Shown: positions 21,731 through 34,483 of the stretch, one piece after another
How positions within the stretch are numbered: position 1 is the stretch's first letter
Layout: the number at the start of each line of letters is the position of its first letter
From: Branchiostoma floridae
Lineage: Eukaryota > Chordata > Leptocardii > Amphioxiformes > Branchiostomatidae
NCBI RefSeq assembly: GCF_000003815.2
Contig: NW_023365730.1
Coordinates: 157,060 to 221,059, forward strand
Length of the DNA: 64,000 nucleotides
Direction of reading: 5' to 3'
The notes under the pieces: generated by a model
What the model was told of the DNA's origin: nothing
What the model saw: only the letters and a program-made list of their open reading frames with translations
Databases searched by the model: none
Position numbers and translations under genes: made by a program

Positions 21731-24120
21731 ACTGTCTACTGTCACATCTGATTATGTAGCTGTAGAATTGGGCGTAATTCAGGCAGACTCTTTGAGATAC
21801 TCAATGCATGCATCATATCATGATTATTCATGTCTCCTAATGCCTGTAATCTGTAGATCTATCTGTGTGCATTTTCTTATTTAGATTTAGATTTATTTAG
21901 ATTAAAGACTAGACAAACCAATAAATGGTAAACAGCTTAGCTGATATATTTCCTCATTAACCCTTTAAAATTAATATTTATCTATTTATGGAATATTTGG
22001 ACAACTCAGATCCTATTTTATTCTGTCGAATTGATTTCCAACGGTGCATATAAAAACATCATCATATATATTAAATGATAATAGTACAGAAAGTTGTAAC
22101 ATATATATATTATAAGGAACAGAAGGCAAAAAAATATGCTTTACATGATCAAAAATGAGAAGACCATAGAAAACAAATTAAAATCGTGTCCTTTACTCGT
22201 CCAAGCTCACATTTGGTTAAAGGATACCCGTGTCTTACTATCATTAACTCTTCCATAGCGGTTTAGAATTATGCACTATTGCTACGCCGCTGCCCCAGCT
22301 GAAGTTTTAGTTCATATTTTAGAAATATGCTCGTATACACCCATGAAATAGGTACGATTTTCAGATGCGTACCAGAGTCTGTCTCAAACAAATGTTAGGG
22401 TTTTAAATTCATGTCAGAATCTCGCTGGCAAGATTGCTACAATTAGTATTCGTGTCTGGATCTTGCTCATAAAAAAAGCCACAAATCTATATTCCATTCT
22501 AGATTTAGCACAAACGACGACTTCAACGTTAGATTCGTGTCTGGATCTAAGTCATAAAATTGCTACAGTTTTAGATTCATGTCAAGCTCTAACCGTTTGC
22601 TGCAACAATAATTATTGCTACAGATCTAACTAAAGACTGCTACACTTTGTGATCAAATTTTGGCTCTAGCTCTGAAAATAATGATTATGAGACATTATTT
22701 CCTATAAGGTTAACCAAATCCGTGAATGGAATTCCGAAACAAATTATTCCTAGCCTGGAAAAATAACAACAAAATTTAAATGAGGCTGTTATTCAGGATT
22801 ACGTACATAGCTGTCGAACGATCCGGTTCTGACCAGAACAGTAATATCACGGGTCTAAATGATGCTATCAACTATATGGATATTTTTCAACGGCATAAAT
22901 CATTCTATTCTATTAAGAAAATCAATTCTGGAAAGGGGGTACATTTTTTTCAGGCATGTAGATGATTGGTAAAATGTGTCACACGTTATTGCCAAAATAA
23001 GTGACATAATATGTGTTGATGTTTCAATCAAATAATTCTAAATTTAGCTCATTATGCAAGCTGGTATGGCAAACCCGACGAGGGACCTCAGTTCAACATG
23101 TCTATAACTGAAATGTAAAAGAAAAAGGAAAGCAATGTGATGGCCTATTCAGTACCGCGTGTCTGAAAGGGGCCCGTGTTTGCCACAGAATTTGACTAAT
23201 CCTATTATTCATCATGTTTATTGATCTTCACATTCAGTCGCCATGGTCCATAGTACGGGAATACATTGTATACATGTAAAATCATTTTGTCTAACTAGCT
23301 AAGAGGCTAGGCTATAATGGCCTTTGTAAAATATGGCGATAGTTTCTTCAAAACTGGCTTCTGCAGATTAGTGGGTGATAGAACAAAATGTGTGACTTAA
23401 TTATAATGTGCAAACTGTCCAGGTAGCCCAAACCAGGAGAACCCAGAGTGATGAGCATGGCAGAAGAAAAGTGGATCTTGCAAAAAGAACTCTGCAACAG
23501 AGCTGAGTCAGCTTACAGATGTGCCATATATGTGGCAGAGACTGTCAATATCATATAGGACTGTTTAGCCATAGTCGACACTGTAGGGCTGATATCGATT
23601 AGGATTTTACCATGGTCAATATTGACCAAGAGAGGCCGTGTAAAAATTCCGTATCGGAGGACACCCCACGTGTTGCTTTACGCAACATGTACCGTAGTTC
23701 TCGCTTTACTAACCAGATAATATGAATTTTTCTAAAGAGCCACAAACATTATTCCATAGGCGTTACACTGTCCTCCTACATAAGTATTAAAAATGAAAAA
23801 AAAATGGTGGATGCTGACTGAAACGTTTGACCGTTACCAAAATCTTATCCAGTTGCTTGCGTAATCATTATTTGGTGTATCATGTTAACTGGATGTTACG
23901 CCTTTATTTAAGTACCACCACGATAATCAACATATCATATACAGAGAGCTAATCTTACTAAATGATTTATAAATTGTACAAACATAAACAGTTATGATCA
24001 TTCTATACACTAATAGATAATACCGGTATTTCTTTTTACCAATAGAGACTATAATATTCACGATTGACTGCAAGTAGCTATCTACCATTATTCTGTTTTA
24101 TTAAAAACATGTCAAAGCTC
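21731..24120. other. Intergenic stretch without recognisable genes
   Basis: AT-rich sequence with scattered short direct repeats, for example gattcgtgtctggatct near 22450 and 22530. A partial copy of the gtggatgctgactgaaacg/ccagttgctt repeat, also seen near 18905 and 34845, lies at about 23810-23865. No exon-like frame or RNA gene is seen. Confidence 0.55.
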
Positions 24121-24124
24121 CAAA

Positions 24125-24237
24125 TTTTGTAAAAAAAATAACGTACATCTTTGGACTACAGAACCCAGATTTATGATGAAAACACCTACCTACATAGGTA
24201 TCTACTTTTGTTATGATTTATTCAAAATATGTGAAAG

Positions 24238-24294
<57 letters not shown>

Positions 24295-24680
24295 CAAAAG
24301 AGAGAATACGTCCAAAGTAACAGATGTAAGAAATAACGTACATCTTTAGACCGTAGAACACCTATCTTACGAACGCCGTGTTTTATTCAAAATATGTGAA
24401 ACCAAATAAAATATTTCTTAGAAAATAGAATACAACCACAAAAACGGATGTAAGAAATAACGTACATCGTTAGACTCCATAACGCAGATGTACGATACAA
24501 CATCTACCTTACAAACACCGTGTTTTCTTTAAAATATAAGAAACTAGAAATATGTATATATAGATATAGTGAAAATAAAATATATCCCCAAAACTGACGT
24601 AAGAAATAACGTACACCTTTAGACTCATTATCGCAGATGTGCAATAAAAACACCTACCTTACAAACACCGTGTTTTATCT
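24125..24680. repeat. Four-copy diverged tandem repeat containing a TA microsatellite
   Basis: The phrase aaataacgtaca occurs at about 24138, 24331, 24457 and 24606. It is followed by a tttagactccataacgcaga-like block and caaacaccgtgttttatt. The spacing is ~125-190 bp, the largest being where the TA run is inserted. Confidence 0.75.
24237..24292. repeat. (TA)n microsatellite
   Basis: An uninterrupted run of about 27 TA dinucleotides, embedded in the diverged tandem repeat. Confidence 0.97.
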
Positions 24681-24839
24681 CCCGCGCCGGCGGCACAGCC
24701 GAACATCGATTCCGCACCTCCCGGTGCCCCGCACGCCTCCTTCCCGCTCTAAGGCACACCTGCGGCACCTGGAATTCTTACAAGCATCTCGCAGGCAGGT
24801 AGGGGCGTACAGGTGGTGATTAGTTTCTGTGCGGATTGA

Positions 24840-27325
24840 GACCTGTAAGAAGATCTGAGGAGGAGAAACAGGAGCCTGTGGCTGTCCTTAGTGCTGAAGG
24901 ACGGACTCTGGTGTTCCACCCGCTAACGGGGACTGTTATGCACCTTCGTGGGCCCTTAGAATGCAGTGCCTGGTTTCTTGGTCATTCTATCAACAGGGTT
25001 TTTGCGGATTGACAGATTGACAGTCCGTAGTAAGAGCTGAGGAAAGGAAACAGGAGCCTGTGGCGGTCCTTGGTGCTGAAGGACGGATTCTGGTGTTCCA
25101 CCGTCTACTGTTATTCATCTAACAGGGCCCTTGGAATGCAGTTTCTTGTTTCTTGCTCACTCTATCAACAGGGCTTTGCGGATCGACAGCTTTACAGTCT
25201 ATAGTAAGGGCTCATGAGGAGTAACAGGAGCCTGTGGCTGTCCTTGGTGCTGAAGGACGGACTCTGGTGTTGCACCGTCTCTCCCAGGCTGTTATTCACC
25301 TAACAGGGCCCTTAGAATGCAGTGCCTCGTTTCTTGGTCACTCTATCAACAAGGTTTTGATTACTGCGCGGATTGGGAGCTGTATAGTCTGTAGTAAGAG
25401 CTGAGGAGGGGAAACAGGAGCCTGTGGCTGTCCTTGGTGCTGAAGGACGGACTCTGGTGTTGCACCGTCTCTTTGAGGCTGTTATTCACCTATTAGGGCC
25501 CTTAGAATGCAGTGCCTCGTTTCTTGGTCATTCTATCAACAGGGTTTTGCGGATTGACAGTCTGACAGTCTTTAGTAAGAGCTGAGGAAAGGAAACATGA
25601 GCCTGTGGCTGTCCTTAGTGCTGAAGGACGGACACAGGTTTTATTCTTCTCACATTGCCCTTGGAATGCAGTTTCTTGTTTCTTGGTCACTCTATCAACA
25701 GGGTTTTGATTACTGCGTGGATTGGGAGCTGTATAGTCTGTAGTAAGAGCTGAGGAGGAGAAACAGGAGCCTGTGGCTAACCTTGGTGCTGAATGACGGA
25801 CTCTGGCGTTCCACCGTCTCTCCCAGGCTGTTATTCACCTAACAGGGCCCTTAGAATGCAGTGCCTCGTTTCTTGCTCATTCTATCAACAGGGTTTTTGC
25901 GGATTGACAGATTGACAGTCCGTAGTAAGAGCTGAGGAAAGGAAACAGGAGCCTGTGGCTGTCCTTGGTGCTGAAGGACGGACTCTGGTGTTCCACCGTC
26001 TACTGTTATTCATCTAACAGGGCCCTTGGAATGCAGTTTCTCGTTTCTTGGTCACTCTATCAACAGGGTTTTGATTACAGCGCGGATTGGGAGCTGTATA
26101 GTCTGTAGTAAGAGCTGAGGAGGAGAAACAGGAGCCTGTGGCTGTCCTTGGTGCTGAAGGACTCACTCTGGTGTTCCACCGTCTACTGCTATTCATCTAA
26201 CAGGGCCCTTGGAATGCAGTTTCTCGTTTCTTGGTCACTCTATCAACAGGGTTTTGATTACAGCGCGGATTGGGAGCTGTATAGTCTGTAGTAAGAGCTG
26301 AGGAGGAGAAACAGGAGCCTGTGGCTGTCCTTGGTGCTGAAGGAAGGGCGGAATGGTGTTCCGGCGTCTCCGAAGCTGTTATTCACCTTCGTGGGCCCTT
26401 AGAATGCAGTGTCTGGTTTCTTGCTCACTTTATCAACAGGGCTTTGCGGATTGACAGTTTTACAGTCTATAGTAAGAGCTCAGGAGGAGTAACAGGAGCC
26501 TGTGGCTGTCGTTGGTGCTGAAGGACGGACTCTGGAGTTGCGCCGTCTCTCCGAAGCTGTTATTCGCCCAGCAGGGCCCTTAGAATGCAATGCTTCGTTT
26601 CTTGGTCACTCTATCAACAGGGTTTGATTACTGCGCGGGTTGGGAGCTGTATAGTCTGTAGGCTCATGAGGAGAAACAGGAGCCTGTGGCTGTCCTTGGT
26701 GCTGAAGGACGGACTCTGGAGTTGCGCCGTTCCTCCCAGACTGTTATTCACCTAACAGTGCCTCGTTTCTTGGTCACTCTATCAACAGGGTTTTAAGGAT
26801 TGACAGACTGGCAATCTGTAGTTAGAACTAAGGAGGAGAAACTGGAGCCTGTGGCTGTCCTTGGTTCGGAAGGACGGACACTGGTGTTCCACCGTCTACT
26901 GTTATTCATCTAACAGGGCCCTTAGAATGCAGTGCCTCGTTTCTTGGTCACTCTCTCAACAGGGTTTTGCGGATTGACAGCTTTATAGTATATAGTAAGA
27001 GCTCAGGAGGAGAAACAGCAGCATGTGGCTGAAGGAAGAACGGAATTGTGTTCCAACGCCGGCTCCCGGAAACTGTTTTTCACTTCCATGGGCCCTTGGA
27101 ATGCAGTATCGTGTTTCTTGGTCAACGAATCAACAGCGATATGCATTTTGATTGCATATTATCTCTTTTTTTTATTTGACCGTCGTAATTATTTATTTTT
27201 CATTGCGATATTGGTTGGATGATAAAATATATTACAATTAAAATAAGCCTTTTTGATAGGGAGGCCGCTATTCACCTTTCCGGGCCCTAGGACTGCAGTG
27301 CCTCGTTCTCGGTCACTCTAAAAGC
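24840..27325. repeat. ~180-bp satellite array, about twelve copies
   Basis: The phrase aggagcctgtggctgtcctt recurs about every 180 bp from ~24869 to ~26848. It alternates with gttattcacctaacagggcc, cttagaatgcagtgcctcg and cactctatcaacagggtttt. Individual copies have small deletions. The last copies (27000-27130 and 27245-27325) are degraded. Copies are highly similar, implying recent amplification or homogenisation. Frames across the array are repeat artefacts. Confidence 0.92.
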
Positions 27326-27749
27326 ATCATTATATATTTGATATATATTCAGCCGACGTAATCATGTATTTTTTTTGCATTATAGTATAGTAGGTAAGGT
27401 CTGTTACAATTGAGATAGTAATGTTAGCAATCAGTATAGTTATTTATTCGTAGCTGGGATACATTTATTACAAATTTCTTGTTTTTAAAACGTAGTAAAT
27501 ACCGCACCTGGCGTTATTTAAGTCTTGTAGGACCATATTTGAATCTTCTATTCATTGAAATTAAGTCTCATGAAGACATTTGAATTTTGGAAATCGGGAA
27601 TCAAAATTTTTCGCTCGCAGATTTCATCCTGCAATGAAATAATATTTTTGATCTCAGATTCGGGGGTTCTTATCTTACTTATGAAACAAACATGTAGTAT
27701 GTAATGTAAAATAGCGTAAATAAACTTTTAAGACTAATCAGGAGATTAG
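27326..27749. other. AT-rich non-coding stretch
   Basis: Nothing recognisable beyond AT-rich sequence between the satellite and a retroposon tail. Confidence 0.5.
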
Positions 27750-27870
27750 ATAATGTAAACTGTATATACTTTGTCTGACCCTTGCCTCTTTCCTCGTGAT
27801 ATCAATGAAAAGCGACCTGCAGGCCGATTTGAGCTTTCATGAATAAACAAAGGGTCAAACAAACAAAGGT
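27750..27870 (+). mobile_element. LINE 3' tail
   Basis: The block gcgacctgcaggccgatttg, then gagctttcatgaataaacaa and repeated caaacaaa units has the shape of an L2/CR1-like LINE 3' end. No coding remnant is attached. Confidence 0.5.
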
Positions 27871-27879
27871 CCAAAATGT

Positions 27880-28575
27880 ACACAACTGGCATCTGTTGCA
27901 GCTTTTGTGTTAGGATGCGGCACTCCTAATGCATCCGCTCTGTACTAGAGGGTAGTACTGTAAATGCAGAAACTTTCGCGGTGGTTTGATGTTCGTGGTT
28001 TCCGCGATGACCGCTTCACCGCGAACTTAAAACCACCGCAGACATTTTCCATGGCAGTAAGAGACTACAGTGCACATTGCTACTGCGAACAGTTATTTTT
28101 TTTCGCTACCGAGAAATTAAATCCCCGGCCCCGCGAACTTAAATGCATTTAGAGTATCACATTGCCTGGCATGTTTTGCTTGCCAGACCTTCCCACACCC
28201 CGGCCCCGTGATATAATCCAACAACCATACTTCTTTGTACACCCTAGTAGTTCTTAACCCCAAAATGTGAACAACTGACATAATTTATGGCCTTTCGTTA
28301 GGATACACCACTATTAACGTACTTAATAGTCTGAGTATTACCGAACATCCCTGACCCTTAAGAGGGTGATTGAGGAAGATGTTGGCCTCCAAGATGAAGA
28401 CCTCCTGTCTGTCATGAGCGACAGAGTCGTCTGGAGGAACTTTATACTGTCCCCGGATGGATGACTGAACTACTACTATTACGTTGCTGAACATGTTCAG
28501 TTTGCCAGACCTTCCTGTGCCCCTAGCCCCTGGTTTGATGATCTAACGACCATTTCTGTTTGCACACGCCGCTGT
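27880..28575. repeat. Two-copy ~330-bp duplication, first copy carrying a MITE
   Basis: Matching segments flank each other. The caaaatgtacacaactg and gttaggatgcggcactcc blocks (~27870-27930) pair with caaaatgtgaacaactg and gttaggatacaccact (~28260-28315). The block tgccagaccttccc plus cggccccgtgatataatcca (~28180-28220) pairs with tgccagaccttcctgtgccc plus gatgatctaacgacca (~28500-28550). The MITE at 27958-28154 is present only in the first copy. Confidence 0.55.
27958..28154. mobile_element. 197-bp MITE with TA target duplication, inverted relative to 6797-7008
   Basis: It starts CTGTAAATGCAGAAACTTTC and ends CTTAAATGCATTTAGAG, flanked by TA on both sides. The interior has the same gttcgtggtttccgcg/accgcgaacttaaaaccacc inverted blocks as the element at 6797-7008, in reverse order. 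The reading frame at 27964-28152 is contained in it and is not a gene. Confidence 0.75.
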
Positions 28576-28719
28576 GAGTCAGCGGGAATATTAACTAGAC
28601 CTGTCGACAGCCTGACGTAATGAGGTCAATTATCGTAACAATGACGTCAACTAATTAGTCCCTAAGGCCAGAGGCTGTGACTGTTTGTACCTTCATAATC
28701 CATCTCATTTATGGCCAGA

Positions 28720-28897
28720 TAATCTCCAAGCAAAGCAGATTCTACAATGGCATGAGATAGTACCAAACTGGCCAAGGAGTGTAGTCAGCCAAAAGGTGTA
28801 TATTTATCATGTAGCGAAACACACTCCTAAGCCGGCTTCACTCCTCTGCCAGCTTTTGATACTATCTTATGCTACCGTAGGATCTGCTTGGAGATTA
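28720..28897. mobile_element. 178-bp inverted-repeat MITE (atctccaagcagat family)
   Basis: The left end reads taatctccaagc and the right end reads gcttggagatta. The inner arms (cataagatagta/tactatcttatg) are also complementary. The middle carries ctggccaaggagtgtagtca and gcgaaacacactcctaagcc. Related copies lie at 38756-38935, 41097-41425 and 46604-46655. Confidence 0.8.
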
Positions 28898-31800
28898 AGA
28901 CGACGGTACACAATAGCAAAATATCTATACAAGACATAGTTTGATATTTCGTTCATTCATAGTCCATGAAGGTCGGATGCTGCAACTCGTTGTACCTTCA
29001 CAATCCACCTCATAGTGGCCAGACGACAGTACACAATACCATCATCAATACAATATACCCAGACATAGTTTGACAATTGATTCATTCATAGTCTATGAAA
29101 TACCAGGTCACACAACGTCAGCAATGCTGAATACCAGACGAATGCCGTAGCTATGGACACCACGGACAATACAACCTATGATGTAAGAGTGATAGGGCAT
29201 TCAAATAACACAATACAGCACGAAATAATGAAAACTCTTTGTATATAAACGTGTACGACCTTTTAACTACGTACATCATGTTACATGGAGATGAAATACC
29301 TTAGAAAAGGCACTTAACTTGACTTTCTTTATTTCACTTAGGTAAAAAGAAATACCTAGATTTTCCATCAGATTGTTTGTTTTTATTTTACCAGGGTTAC
29401 ATATCGCCATTAAGGCGTTTTTCAATGATGGGGGGGGGGGGGGATACATAGATGTACATAGCACGTTTAAGCTCCCACCACACTTACCGGGTCCTTTTCA
29501 GCGTTATCAGATAAAATCCATCTATCCCTCTTTGCAGCTCATGCTCTACAGTAAAACCTGGTGTGTTACGTCATGAGGCGGTTTACAGGGTATGCGATGC
29601 AAACAAACAAACTGATGCGTTGCAAAATGTATCTGATAGACCTGATATCATTGAAAACATACTGGGATTTACCTTGCTTTTTTTATTTATCTCTAGATTA
29701 TTACGGTAGCCCCTTCAGTAACGTTTAATGGTTTCTACTGGATTCCTCTACAAATTCATGTTGTCTGAAAGATGAGATGTGTTCCAACGTGCTGTCACTA
29801 AGATTGCTCAATCTTCTGAGATTGTATGTTTACGCTAATATCCAGGCATATTAACCGATAACATGAATGATATAGTATCAGAACTGGCCAAGGAGTATAG
29901 CTCCTTGGCCGGCTACACTCTTGTCAGCTTTAATTATGTTTACGCCTAAATTACTCAAGTTAAAGTATGTCATGTAGCTGATTGTTTTAGGTAAAGTCTA
30001 GCTATAGGAGACTCTAGTGGGGCATCATTATAGCGCCATCCACCGGTGCCTCACGTCCGCAGACTTGTTACTTTGATCTATAAGTACGGATATCTCTGCC
30101 TGGCGCAACAGGTTGACGTGAAACAGCGCTCTGACTTCCATCGGCCTGTCACGACACACACAAGCGGAGGATCAAAACGGTCCCCTGGGGTCAAAAGCCC
30201 GGATGTAGCCGCGCCTGAGGAGAAGTCGCACGTGGGGAGGCATACAAATGGCTGCAGACGATAAAGGCGGTTGCTAGGGAAAGTCCACGTAAGATTCAAG
30301 GGGTGCTTTCCATCGGACGTCTTGTAGTCTTTCACTGTATCGAGAATCCAAATCCGATAATTGCTACAGGAAAGAGAGTCATATTATTCTCTTTAAGTAC
30401 TCCTTATATATTTTTTTTCTTCAGAACAAATTGGCGAAACAAGTTACCGAACGAGTAAGCAAAACGACTTCAAGAATGGCGATAGGTTAAAAAAAAGGAC
30501 AGCAGAAAAGGCGACATTTCTTTCAGGAACAATAAATTACAGCGATATTTCGTAGACATGAAGTCGTCAAAAAATATTTCTTGGAAACCAAGAGACATAA
30601 AATAATTTAACGAAACGAAATAAATTAACAAAATGAGTCTTAAAAAGCGATAGTTTTCTGATAAGAAGACATACCCGAAAAGCGACTTTTTTTAGAGACA
30701 GTTAAGTTCAGCGATATTTCGTAGACATCAAGTCGTTAAAAACGACATTTCTTGGAAACCAAGCGACATGAAATAAATACTTGATAACCTAAAGTGACAA
30801 GTAATGATTCACCCTCAATCATTACAGACTAGCCCAATATTGACACCGTCATGTTGCCATGACGACCGAGTGATTGATGTGACAGCCCCCAGCATGTGTG
30901 GGACGACTGTTCTGTCTGCTGACGTCATCAGCTGCTTCCTGTACCCCACGGGGTAAGCTCCATGGTAACGAGAAAGAGATAGAATGTGGCGGACCACATT
31001 AACGCTTCTAACATGTCTAAGGGCCTGTACGGATGTGAAAGATAGTTAAGTTAGACATTATCAGCACTCATCGTCCTGGAGTCCTCATACACGCCTTAGA
31101 CAAGTTTAAACCAATTTCATTTCAAGAAAATGAACATCAATCACAATGAAAATAACAAAGAAATGTATTGCATATCCATGGCTAATTGGTGCTAGATGCA
31201 GAAAGTTGCATACAAAGAGAATGATAGATAAGATATCCTATAACCTACTTATATCTACATTTTACATGTATCTGCTGTCTTCTTAAAACATGCGAAGACG
31301 AACTGACAAGGTTCTTCTATTACATCGTGGTTAGCTGATGACATCTTCCCATGCTTTATGTGAATATTTCTGTTTTGAAAGAGACTGAGTTATTCTAAAT
31401 ACGTCGTACTCATATTGCTTTGGTAACGTTGCATAGCATCTAATATTCGAGCTAGGTGTAGTGTAAAGTAGAGCAGAGAACAGTGTAACAAAGCTCTTTA
31501 CACAATTGGAAAAAAATATATTGCGGAGTGCAGCCAACGTGTCGGCAAGTTTGAGCAATACAGCAGAGTCGATTCCGGTGGTTTTGCCATTGGTAGCAGC
31601 GGCACCTTGCGGGTGTTAAGGGAATACACTTACCTGTTTTACCGGTTAAATCTACGAGGTGGCGTTCTTACTGTGATGTAGATCTGGTTCACGGAGTCGA
31701 CATACCTACTGTAGACAGTACAATATTGTTGGGAGAGTGGAAGATAAAATATCATATGAAAAAGAGTGGTACTGCTCACACGTCATCTGGCATCAATACA

Positions 31801-32943
31801 TTATCCAGGTGAATAGAGCTTAGTGTCAGTTAAAGGTCATTGTAAGCGATGGAAAACCACATGCATCCTCAGCTTGTAGCTGTGTTTGGTAAGCTCGGTA
31901 GTTTGCCACCACATGTTATGATGTTATGACAGTTGACATATCAATTAATTGTTTCAATCCTTGGTAAAAAATTACGTTTCTGGTTGTTTGCTTGTTTGTA
32001 CCACACCTAAACAAGTAAAAAATATTCCTATTACACTGTAAATGAAATGAATTATTATTCCCTTTATAAAGGTTAAAAAGGTAACATGTCAAGGTTTTTA
32101 TGTAAGACCCCATTTGGTCATTTTATTCAAAATAGAAATTGTTGCCGTATTTGAGGTTTATGTTAATATCACGGTTTATGCATTTACAAGCATAAGAAAC
32201 ACGATACAATACGAAAATGTGAAAGAGTGTTGTCTACTCGCAGCTTTTTTTGGTTAAAATGCGCGTACGGACTATTACACCGTGTGATGCTCGATCAATA
32301 AAGATACAAAAACGACAGTGAAAATAGATATCGTAAAATGATTGGTCAAGTTTCGTCTAGAAACCAAAAGCTGACTGTTCCTCTAAAGAGTAAAAACAAG
32401 TGTCTGTACAGCTCGGAGGTGAAAATCTAAGCTTTCCGAAGGCTGAATATAATTTAGATAAAACGTCATTAATCGGAAGAAAGGAACAATTTCCTCCGCG
32501 GCTTTGGATTGATGTTCTCTATTACAAAATCGAAGGGCGGGATCCATTTTCTTTGTCGCAAGTCCGAATTGATAGCCTTTATAATTACTTCCCATATGTG
32601 ACTGACCGGAACTAACATATTACCTGTAAATTACATTACCATACTAACACTTAAAGCACCAGGGTGTTCTTATCGTCCTTTTTTCCCGCTAAGGAATACA
32701 TCAAAGGTTTGTGTTGATATTAGATAAGTCAGCTTGTTAATGTAGTAGCCGTCTTGTAAGGAAAGCTTGTCCAGATTAAAATTTGAATTTATTACAACGT
32801 TTAGTAACATTAAAGTAATTTTCTTAAGGTCTCCTACATCCACACATACATGTTTATAGGCAGGTGGATAAGACTGGTAACTATATATATATAAGGGATG
32901 TTGAGTTTACACTTTTGTTAACTTTACTTGAGTAACAGCAATG
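28898..32943. other. Intergenic stretch without recognisable genes
   Basis: Contains a poly-G run at ~29431-29442 and the duplicated block at 30520-30790. A partial arm of the ctggccaaggag MITE (aagtatagctccttggcc) lies near 29890-29920. No exon-like frame with motifs is visible. The short frames at 30046-30335 and 32383-32615 lack recognisable domains. Confidence 0.55.
30520..30790. repeat. Two-copy ~180-bp direct repeat
   Basis: The block cagcgatatttcgtagacat, then aagtcgt..aaaa..atttcttggaaaccaag and gacat.aaataa, occurs at ~30541 and ~30713, followed by similar A-rich sequence. Confidence 0.75.
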
Positions 32944-33197
32944 CTAAAGGCCCCCTCTCACTTGACGTGCGGCACGCTTGCGGCATTGCTGCGTTCGTTC
33001 GCTGCGGTACTGTTTTGTTATTTTCTCCGATTTGTTATAATTCAGATATTGCGCAATACGTAAAAGTGTGACATAGAAGACCACAAAATACACAACAAGT
33101 AAGAAAATTCGTTCTTTATCTCTGAAATTCGTTGAGCATCTTCCGAACGCAGCAATGCCGCAAGCGTGCCGCACGTCAAGTGAGAGGGGGCCTTTAG
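32944..33197. mobile_element. 254-bp palindromic MITE (aaggccccctctcac family)
   Basis: The ends are near-perfect inverted repeats of about 50 bp, starting CTAAAGGCCCCCTCTCACTT and continuing through gtgcggcacgcttgcggc to attgctgcgttcg. The interior is AT-rich. A second copy at 40807-40983 is cut off by the assembly gap. It has no coding capacity. Confidence 0.85.
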
Positions 33198-34084
33198 GAA
33201 GAGCGGCAGTTTAAGATCGCCACCACATGGTGTCGACTTGTCAGATAAAAACAAAAACACACCATATTTGTTCATTTGTTTTGTTTTGTTTTGATCTTCA
33301 TTAGTGATATATTGTATCACTCTTCTTCCTGGAGTCTGTTACGATTCATATACAACAAGATTAAACATAGGCAACAAAACCTATACAATTTGTAAACAGA
33401 ATAAGTGAAAAAACTCACCTGTGGTCAGATAAACCTACAAAAAATGTACCATCTAGTTTGTTCAGAGCCTACCGTATCAGAAGAATCCTCTTAGATCGCA
33501 GTCTATCCAGGTATCTCAATCTTCTTTTTTCTCATTCTATTGGCTTACCTATCCTAGTTTTCTTTAACTACGTTATATAATATGAATTTTTTGTTTCTGT
33601 TTGTTTGATTCCTTTGTATTATAACACTTCTCGTAGCTGCTTGTTTTCTTTAATTTAGATTTTAAACATTGTATGAAGTATGTCTTAAATGTGCAATTCA
33701 GCATCTCAGCTGTGCAGAAAACGATCTGCACATTGTATTTTGGTGTTCACCGACAGAATAAAAGAAAACAACAATACATTCCCATCCTCAGTTTCAGCCG
33801 ATATATAAAATACAACACGTATGGTATGGCATCAAACATAATACATAGGCCATATTGATCTTGTAGTTCCCAATAACACAGCACACCAATTTCTTCCCCC
33901 AAATGTCCCTACTTCGTATGCTGACTGTAAATTTTGGATCATTCTTCGTTCAGCCAAGCGTGGTAAATGTCCCATCAACGCCGCCCATGCCGCCTTCAGT
34001 GTAATTTGATACAGACGTATTAAGCTATTAAGCGAGCTTTATAAAGATTGCAACAATCGCGAATTCGCCCAGGGGAATCGAAGA
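33198..34084. other. Upstream flank of the peptide gene
   Basis: No gene is recognised between the palindromic MITE and the TATA box at 34085. The short frame at 33673-33858 is without motif. Distal regulatory sequence could lie here, but none is identifiable by eye. Confidence 0.4.
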
Positions 34085-34093
34085 TATATAAAG
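34085..34093 (+). promoter_or_regulatory. TATA box of the CART-like peptide gene
   Basis: TATATAAAG lies about 30 bp upstream of a plausible transcription start near 34115, and 73 bp before the donor gtaagc at 34166. Its spacing to a short non-coding first exon is typical of neuropeptide genes. Inference from position and sequence only. Confidence 0.6.
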
Positions 34094-34114
34094 TGGCGAT
34101 ACCGGCCGGGACCG

Positions 34115-34165
34115 GTGACTTGTTCTCCCCACACCTGGATCGCCGACTGCAACGCGCAAAACCTG
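34115..34165 (+). other. Probable 5' UTR exon of the CART-like gene
   Basis: The segment between the inferred start and a good donor (AACCTG|gtaagc) contains no ATG. The next acceptor (tttattttacag, ending 34659) lies directly before the coding exon. The exact start is an estimate from the TATA box. Confidence 0.5.
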
Positions 34166-34483
34166 GTAAGCTTCTTTTAATCTCTCTGTTATTTTGAGTC
34201 TGTTATGTATTTGTAACATATGATATGTGTTACTGTTTCTATTAAGTATGACGTATTCAGAAACATTCATAATTATGTGCATTCAAACGTAGGAAAAACG
34301 CTTCACCATACATAGGTATAACGAATTGTCACCAGCTATGTGACGGCGTATCTTGAGAAGTTCGGGTTTTTGTCGTTGCATATCGTCATTACCAACTTCA
34401 ACATTTTTTATTCATCTGTAAGAAAACGAGAAAGTCAACCAAAAAGGTGGGTTTTTTTTAAATCTCAATGCTGAAAAAAAATG

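Noticed and set aside
24637-27222. Small frames across the 180-bp satellite
   Set aside because: Periodic artefacts of the repeat with no conserved motif.
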